Shown here one piece after another: positions 56,281 to 64,000 of a DNA stretch of 64,000 bases (position 1 is the stretch's first letter; each line of letters begins with the position of its first letter). Both the position numbers and the translations under genes were made by a program. This DNA is from Silene latifolia (Eukaryota; Streptophyta; Magnoliopsida; Caryophyllales; Caryophyllaceae), in contig NC_133526.1 in the NCBI RefSeq assembly GCF_048544455.1, positions 1,628,001-1,692,000 of the forward strand. Reading direction: 5' to 3'. The notes beneath the pieces are model-generated. The model saw only the letters and a list, made by a program, of their open reading frames with translations, ran no database searches and was not told the origin of the DNA.

Positions 56281-58572
56281 ATGGACGATTCAAAACATAC
56301 TAAGTATCCCATCTTTAAGGGTGAAAACTATGCCTGGTGGAAACATCGCATGGAGCACTATGTTAAAAGTACGGACTACGAGTGCTGGTTGATCATTCAA
56401 AATGGTCCCTTCAAAATTGAGGTGACTAATGCCGATGGCACTAAGTCTATCAAAAGCGAGGACAAATATGTTGAGGCCGATTATAGAAAGGTCGAGAAAA
56501 ACTCTAAAGCCATGTCCATCCTTCAATATGGCATCGGTGAACAAGAGATCAACCGGATATCCGGTTGTGACTCGGCAAAGGAAATTTGGGACACCCTAAA
56601 TCTTGCTTATGAGGGAACGTCACAAGTCAAAAAATACCGTGTTGATCTTCTCATGCAACAATATGAGATGTTCAACATGGGTAAAGACGAGTCAATTAAT
56701 AGTTTGTCTTCTCGTTTCTCTAGTATTGTTAATGACCTCAAGAGTCTAGGTAGAAACTTTGAATCCGAGGATGTAGTACGTAAAATCCTTCGTAGCCTAT
56801 CTGAGAAATGGCAACCAAAGGTTACGGCTATTGAGGAAGCTAAAGACCTCTCATTGCTATCCCTTGATGAACTTATGGGCTCACTCATGGCTCATGAGTT
56901 AACCCTCATGAAGCGATCCGGTGAAAGCTCTAAAGGGAAAGGACTTGCTCTTTATGCTCTCTCAAGTGATGAGGAGGATGAAGATGATGAGTTTGCAATG
57001 TTCACCAAAAACATTGTTGGCATGATAAATGGTCGAAACTCACAAAGGCCTAATAACTATACTAACAAACGACGCTTTCCCAAGAGAAAGTCTACTTCCA
57101 CTGTTGGTTGCTTTAAATGTGGTGACAAAGGTCATCAAATCAAAGAATGCCCAAAGTGGAATGACATTAAGTCTAAAGAAAAGCGTGAGTTTGCTAAAAG
57201 AGAATACAAAAGCAAAGTAATGACTGCCATTTGGGGAATGTCTGATTCTGACGAGGATGATGTCCTTGAGGAAGAATTGGATGCCAAACTTAGCATCTCG
57301 TCTCAGTCAAGCAATGATGTTCCAAAGTCAACAAAGAAAGAAAATGTCAAATGTCTTATGGCTCATTCAGTGGACTCAGATTCAGATTCAGACCTTGAGG
57401 TAAATAAACTCAAGAAAAAGGTTCGATCTTTCTCTAAAGACAAGATTTGTCATCTCTTAGATCAATTCATTGATAAGTGTCGTATCCAAAACAATAAATT
57501 AGAGGCTATGCAAACTGAAATTGAGGATATAGCCGAAGAAAATATTGGTTTAAAAGAATGTCTAAATGAGGTAGATCAACCTAGTTCATCATTGAGTCTT
57601 GAAAAGGAGATTAAAAAACTCCGAAAACAGAATCTGTTTCTTGCTAAAAAGGTTGATGAAATACATATAACAAATCAGTACAAAGCTGCATCTGGGTCTA
57701 ACAAGGGAGAAGACTCTTTTGACAGAACTGTGTCCTCACTAATCAAGGAACGTGACCAACTCTTGACTGATCTTGCAACATGTCAAAATGAAAAAGAAGA
57801 TCTTGTCAAAATATCTGAAATGCTAAATGATGAGTCAAGTCATGCTAAAAGTGCCTTAGATCGAGTGCAAAATTCAAATGATGATCTTCTAGTTCAAATT
57901 AAAACTTTGAAAAGTGTTGAACAAATCCATGCAACAAATGATGAAACTGTTGCATCTGAGTCTATGAAGGAAATTGAGACTCTCACAAAACATGTGTCTT
58001 CACTAACTAAAGAACGTGACTCCATGTTAGCTGACCTCACCTTGTCCAAAAGAGATAACAAGCAACTTGAGCAAATTGGATTGTTGCTTAGTGATGAAGT
58101 AAAGCATGCTAAACTTGCGTTCGACAAAGTAGGTAAACTAAATCTTGATCATCTTGCTAAAATTGACAAACTAACTAAAGAGCTAGATGAAGCTAAGATG
58201 TTCTACTTGAAATGGGAAGGAAGTCAGAATGTCTTGGAGTTTCTTCTAAAACAATCTCAAGAATATGAAAACCGTACAAAAAATGGTGGACTTGGTTTCA
58301 AGTGCAACAGTTCTACACACTGTTGCACTCGAAATCAAGACCCAAGCATAACTGATTTTCGAAGAAGAAAGTATGCTGGCCTTCCTGAGTACATTATCTG
58401 CAATTACTGTGGTAAAACTGGTCACGAGTTCAATGGTTGTGAAAAGAGAGTCCTCGACCTAGAAAGGAGTACTAAAGTAGTTAAAAATGATTATACTAGA
58501 GGAAAAGAAATCAAGAAAGGTGTCGTCAAGAAGGAACCCAAACTTGTTTGGGTTCCTAAACTAACTGTTTAA
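56281..58572 (+). other. gag region of the Sirevirus-type element
   Basis: 763 codons, starting DDSKHTKYPIFKGENYAWWK (UBN2/copia gag type). A zinc knuckle CFKCGDKGHQIKEC lies near residue 280, long coiled-coil segments occupy about 390-670, and a second knuckle CNYCGKTGHEFNGC lies near the end. The unusual length is typical of Sireviruses. Confidence 0.92.
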
Positions 58573-58599
58573 TTTCTTGTAGGCATTAGCGAAAGGCAG

Positions 58600-61500
58600 C
58601 AGCAATTGGTACTTAGATAGTGGATGTTCTCGTCACATGACGGGAGATGAAAACCAATTTCTTTCGCTAGAAGCCTACGATGGTGGCATGGTGACCTTCG
58701 GTGACAACAAACGAGGTGAAATCATTGGTATTGGAAAAGTTGGTAAGTCAAGGTCACTATGTGTCGACAAAGTGTTGCTTGTCAAAGGTTTGAAACACAA
58801 TCTTCTAAGCATATCACAACTGTGTGATCGAGGTAACATCGTTGAATTTCTTGCTAGTGAATGCAGAATAATTGATGGAAAAACAAAAGAACTCATTCTT
58901 CAAGGTAAACGTGTCAAAGATGTTTACATGACTAACTTATACTCATTGTCAAGTCAAACACTATCATGCATGAGTGTCCAAAAGAATGACCCTTGGCTCT
59001 GGCATAAGCGACTTGGTCATGTAAATGCTAAAACACTTAACACCCTTAAGAGGCTTGATTTAGTTGATGGCATTCCTAACATCAAATTTGAATTCAAATC
59101 ACTTTGTGACGATTGTGTTAAAGGCAAACAAGTAAAATGCTCCTTTAAATCCAAAAAGATTGTTAGCACTTCCTTACCTCTTGAACTTATTCACATAGAC
59201 TTATGTGGACCAATGCGTATTGTTAGTAAAGGTGGAAGTCGCTATATTTGTGTCATTGTTGATGATTTTACAAGATTTGTTTGGCTTCTTTTCTTAAGCT
59301 CTAAAGATCAAACTTTCGATGAGTTCGTAATTTGGGTTAAAAAGGTTCAAAACAAATTTGGTTATAAACTTGTCTCCTTGAGATCCGACCATGGAACCGA
59401 ATTTGAGAATTTATCTTTTGAGTCCTTTTGCAATGAGTACGGTATTAGCCACAATTTCTCGGCCGCAAGAACTCCTCAACAAAATGGGGTTGTGGAACGA
59501 ATGAATCGAACTCTTGAAAATATGGCTAGGACAATGCTCATTAGCTCTAAAGTACCAAGAAATTTTTGGGCAGAGGCTGTGAACACATCTTGTTACATCT
59601 ATAATCGAGTCATGATTAGAAAAATCGTCGAGAAAACTCCTTATGAATTACTACGAGGAAGAAAACCTAACATCTCACATTTAAAATGCTTTGGTAGTAA
59701 ATGCTTTGTGCACAATAATGGAAAAGATAACCTAGGCAAATTTGATGCTCGTAGCGATGAAGGTGTTTTTGTTGGTTATTCTGATCATAGTAAAGCCTAC
59801 AAAGTTTATAACAAGAGAACCATGAAAATGGAAGAAAGCGTTCATATAATATTTGACGAATCTAGTCTCTTTGTTTCAAAAACACAGGTTAATAATGAAG
59901 AGGATGATGAGGAAGACGATGACTTTGAAATTGGAATGATACGTCATGACATGGATCAAGTAGTGGAAGAAGTCGAACAACATTGGAGCCACTTTGTCAC
60001 ATGAGGAGGTGACCCCGAATCGGGGGAATTAACCCTCCCTCATCTCAAAGTGAAGCTAGCTCATCCAGGGGGAATGAGGAGTGTAGTGAACCAATCACTA
60101 ACCAAATTGAAACCAATCCACAAACACACTCACACAATATTCCCCATGCAACAAGATCGATCTTCACATCGTAACCAACCGAAACAGATGAGACTTCTAA
60201 CATCCTTGCTCCAAAGAAATGGAAGCATCAAGGCTCCCATCCTCTATCAAACTTAACCAAAGGACCTTACCTCGGAATAAAGACCAGATCATCACTCCAA
60301 AATCACTGTGCTTTTGAAGCATTCATTTCACAAATTGAACCCACAAATATCACAATGGCACTAACCGATGAATATTGGGTCACGGCTATGCAAGAGGAAT
60401 TGGAGCAATTTGAGAGAAACAAGGTATGGCATCTAGTCCCTAGACCATCTCAACGTACTGTAATTGGTACGAGATGGGTCTATCACAACAAGCTTGATGA
60501 TGTTGGAGAAATCTTAAGAAATAAAGCTAGACTAGTGGTACAAGGGTTTAATCAACAAGAAGGGATTGATTACGATGAAACCTTTGCACCAGTAGCTAGG
60601 CTTGAAGCCATACGAATGCTCGTAGCTTTTGCATCTCATATTGGCATAAAACTTTTTCAAATGGATGTTAAAACTGCTTTCTTAAATGGCTATCTTGAAG
60701 AAGAAGTTTTTGTCGAACAACCCCGGCTTTTAAACAATGAGTTCCCTAATCACGTATTTAAACTTGACAAAGCACTTTATGGTTTAAAACAGGCTCCCCG
60801 AGCCTGGTATGATAGGCTTTCCAAATTTCTATTAGAAAATGGCTTTGTACGTGGTTCGGTTGATAAGACATTGTTTATCAAGTCACAGTCAGAGGAACTA
60901 TTGCTTGTGCAAGTATATGTCGATGACATTATTTTCGGTGCAACTAACAACATTCTTTACAAGTACTTTTCGGATCTTATGACTTCTGAATTTGAAATGA
61001 GCATGATGGGAGAACTTGGATTTTTCCTTGGTCTTCAAATTAAGCAAAATGAAAAAGGGACTATGATTCACCAACAAAAGTACTTAAAAGAAATGATAAG
61101 TAAGTTTGGGTTAACTAGCTCGAATCCTATGCCTACACCTATGATTGCCAAGCTTAATCTGGACAAAGACGAAAATGGTAAGAGTGTTAGTGAAAGGGTA
61201 TATCGAGGTATGATCGGTTCATTGCTTTATTTAACCGCTAGTCGACCCGACATACAATTTAGTGTATGTGTGTGTGCTCGTTTCCAATCAAATCCTAAAG
61301 AATCACACTTCAAAGCCGTCAAACGGATTTTTAGGTATTTGATTGGAACACAAGGTTTATACCTTTGGTACCCAACTCATTATGACATTGATCTTGTAGG
61401 ATTCTCAGATGCAGATTATGCCGGGAGTTCATTGGATAGAAAAAGCACATCGGGTATTGCCACCTTCTTAGGACCGTGCCTTATCTCATGGGCATCCAAA

Positions 61501-61860
61501 AAGCAAAATACCGTTGCTCTATCCACGGCCGAAAGTGAGTACGTAAGTGCCGCCCTTTGTTGTGCTCAAATTCTTTGGGTACGACAACAATTGCGTGATT
61601 ACGGTCTTATTTTCGAAACTACTCCTATATTTTGTGATAATACAAGTGCCATTAACATCTCGAAAAATCCAATACAACATTCTAGGACTAAGCACATTGA
61701 TATAAGGCATCATTTTTTACGTGATCAAGTGGAAAAAGGAAATATATGTCTAAACTTCTGTAGAACGGAAAATCAAATTGCGGATATTTTTACAAAACCG
61801 TTAGAAAGAGAACAATTCGTAAAACTTCGGTTGGAAATTGGTTTGTTAGGCGACATGTGA
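58600..61860 (+). other. pol region of the Sirevirus-type element
   Basis: In order: aspartic protease remnant around NWYLDSGCSRHMTGD, GAG-pre-integrase (LWHKRLGHVNAKTL), integrase core (ELIHIDLCGPM, PQQNGVVERMNRTL), reverse transcriptase ([32 protein letters not shown]) and RNase H ([29 protein letters not shown]). The domain order integrase before RT is that of Ty1/copia. Confidence 0.92.
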
Positions 61861-62246
61861 CATAAATTAAAATTATCTCTCCTATATGATTGACTAGAGA
61901 TGAAATGACGCCTATGTGTTCTCAAGTTTAAAATGTCTAAATTGCCATATAACAAGTGTGCCGAAAAACAATTGCATTGGAAATCTATATTTTGCATTAG
62001 GATTATTGTGCATCGAGTCTTGTGCTTACTTTATGTCTAATCTAAGCACATCCTACCCCATGCCTCCACCTATGCCATGCTTACCCACACTTTTACTCCA
62101 CCTCAACTCTTACCCACTCCCTCTTTAATACCCCAACCGTCCATCAAAAATCCCACTTTCCCATTTACCCACAACCCACATCAATATCCAAAGATTCCCT
62201 CAACCTCTTTCATCTCCCAAAAACCGTCAAAACCATCACCCACATA

Positions 62247-64000
62247 ATGGCTCCCAAAAATTCAAAAAGAAGAGAACTTCAAAACCTTCGAAATACTTTC
62301 AACCCCAAATACATAGCCCAAAGAAAATGGCCACGCAATCCGCCGCAAGTATTGAAAAATCTGACAAACCCACCCCCCTCCTACCAAGCCGCCAACAAAA
62401 CCAAGTGTTGCACGAAAAAAATCCGTGGTCATGTCGGAGGAAGAGGCCGTGGTAGAGGAGGTCGTGGTGGATTAAAAAGAAGTCCACCAATCTCCTTAAT
62501 GTTGGACTCCAATGTTGATGTTGATTCCGAGGAAGAAGAGGAGGTAATGGTTGATACTGTTGTTGAAGAAGAAAAAGAAAAAGAGGTTGTTGATGCTGTT
62601 GAAGAGAAAAATGATGATAAGGAAGAAGAAGATAAGGAAAAAGAGAAAGAAATTGAAAAAGAAAAGGAAACAATGAGCGAAAACAATGCTGAAAAAATTG
62701 ATCCCCCAAATCAAGATTCTGAAACGGAAGTCCTTCATGAGAAGGAGGCCACTCCCAACACTGAAAACATCAATGAACCCCCAAATGAAGACACTGTCAA
62801 TGATGATTTCGAACCCCTTTTTTCAAAAAACTCCAAAACAAAATCCCAAATCAAAATCACTGAACTGTTTGGTAATGATGACGATACTGTCAATGAAACC
62901 CCAACCCCATCAAAAACAAAATCTACAACCGGTCCCAAAAGAAAGAAGGAACCTAAGTCACGAACGGCTAAAAAGCCGAGGTACCAACGGAAGAAGGAGG
63001 TGGTCCTTCCAATGGAAGAGGATGATGTCATTGAGGATAAAGTTCCTCTCAATACATGCACGGAGTTGATGGTCACCGTCCATGATGAGCCATTCAAAAA
63101 CGAGGTCCTTGCTCATCTCAACTCTCTTGGCCTTCCTGATGACACCCTCAGGCTCTGTCACGGCATACTTGCATGCTGCTTCCACAGTGGGAGACGCTAC
63201 AAGAAAACATGGTATGATTCTTCCCCGGCTTTTGCATTCTTCAAATCTGCTATTATTGGTCAAGGGTGGTTTAATCTCCTCGACAAACACTCTCCGGTTT
63301 ATCCGTCGGAGTTGATTCGATTCTATGCAACATCCAAGGTTGATATTGCTTCCGTAATCTCTCGGCATTTATCAACCAAACACCTTTTGTTTTGACCATT
63401 GACCAACTTGCCTCCTACCTTGAGGTTAAAGCCGAGGGTCTTACCACCTTTCCTAAGACCACCTGGGGTGATATTGATGAGACCATGGCTAGTGAGGTTA
63501 TGAGAACCCTTCGACCTGACAATGGCAGTGGCACCACCAACATATACGCCTATGAACTTCTAGCTCCTCACCGTTTCACCTTTAACCTTGTTCACCGAGC
63601 CATCTTACCAAGTAATAACAGTAGGGGACGATGCTCTCTCCTTGAGATGCTCCTCATTCACCACATTATCAAACATCGTCCCATCAACCTACCCCAATTA
63701 ATCTTTCACCGTATCAATGAGATTGCCCCCGACCTCCAAAAAGAGAAATTTGACAAGAAAACCGTGATTCCATACGGTATGTGGTTGTCCATTGTCTTCA
63801 TGAAAATGAAGATAGTCATGAAAGGTAGCCCCGGTATTGAAAAACTCAGTGATGACATGACCATGGGTTTGCTTTCTCAAATGACTTTGGCAATCAACAA
63901 TGGCAAGTTAACCCGCAAGTTCTCGGGCAGAGGTAAAATTGGTGCAACAGTTAGCTCAACTGGTGAAATGGGTGTTGTTCTCGGTAAGTTAGATAAACTT
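62247..64000 (+). other. Third open-frame region behind pol
   Basis: Begins MAPKNSKRRELQNLRNTF, then a Gly/Arg-rich patch (GGRGRGRGGRGG), a long acidic Lys/Glu tract and basic patches. Further on are segments such as VYPSELIRFYATSKVD and LLEMLLIHHIIKHRPINLPQ, of the kind found in the 'putative plant transposon protein' domain carried behind pol by Sireviruses. Function in the family is unproven (once proposed as envelope-like). Continues past the window. Confidence 0.75.

Larger units (their letters stand above)
54865..64000 (+). mobile_element. Ty1/copia element, Sirevirus-type, 5' part (cut by window end)
   Basis: Fossil LTR retroelement. Parts in order: 5' LTR (54865-56220), initiator-Met tRNA primer site (56223-56235), long gag region (56281-58572), pol region with protease, integrase, reverse transcriptase and RNase H (about 58600-61860), then a third open-frame region (62247 to the window end). 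A very long coiled-coil gag and an extra region behind pol mark the Sirevirus (SIRE/Maximus) lineage. Sireviruses are known to separate gag and pol by a translational read-through. The copy is mildly broken, roughly two or three interruptions within the window. The intact domain sequence suggests a rather young insertion. The 3' LTR and target duplication are outside the window. Confidence 0.93.

Overview
This window is nuclear DNA of a flowering plant, almost certainly a eudicot. It holds a GRAS gene of the HAM/SCL6 type with a miR171 site, a BTAF1/MOT1-type SNF2 gene, a CYP89A-like P450, a UGT91-like glycosyltransferase, F-box/FBD and NRG2-like gene relics, plant CACTA elements and a Sirevirus-type Ty1/copia element. 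The many short elements with CTCCCTCC termini suggest Caryophyllales to me, but that is a weak inference and I cannot name the species.

Layout. 1-3,720 is mostly featureless, with one interspersed repeat carrying snRNA-promoter-like motifs and one tRNA-derived SINE. 3,721-5,819 is the GRAS gene (minus strand, intronless coding region, one leader intron). 5,820-13,976 is intergenic DNA with Stowaway-like MITEs, a hAT-type MITE, a SINE and other short inverted-repeat elements. 13,977-17,620 is a decayed FBD/F-box gene with a 177-bp tandem duplication; one copy was split by a 2.8-kb CACTA element, while the other keeps the empty site. 17,621-25,898 holds a LINE RNase H fragment, a short Helitron, two neighbouring Mutator-type elements and an NRG2-like gene fragment. 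25,899-35,641 is one large CACTA element (9.7 kb) with a TNP2-type transposase region and a second gene ending in a ULP1-like cysteine protease domain.

36,915-43,025 is an uninterrupted 2,036-codon BTAF1/MOT1 gene, the best-preserved housekeeping gene here. 43,026-47,877 holds two RTE LINE pieces and several MITEs. 47,885-50,447 is a two-exon CYP89A-like P450 whose haem-binding loop has lost its cysteine; its intron holds three MITE insertions. 52,796-54,127 is a complete UGT91-like gene. From 54,865 to the end of the window lies a Sirevirus-type Ty1/copia element (5' LTR, primer site, gag, pol, third ORF region); its 3' LTR is outside the window.

The host genes do not form a pathway that the sequence shows. 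No tRNA or rRNA gene, CRISPR array or bacterial-type operon was seen. The most informative observations are the parallel repeat-plus-leader promoter modules inside the large CACTA element, the remodelled haem loop of the P450, and the natural empty-site/filled-site pair in the FBD relic.
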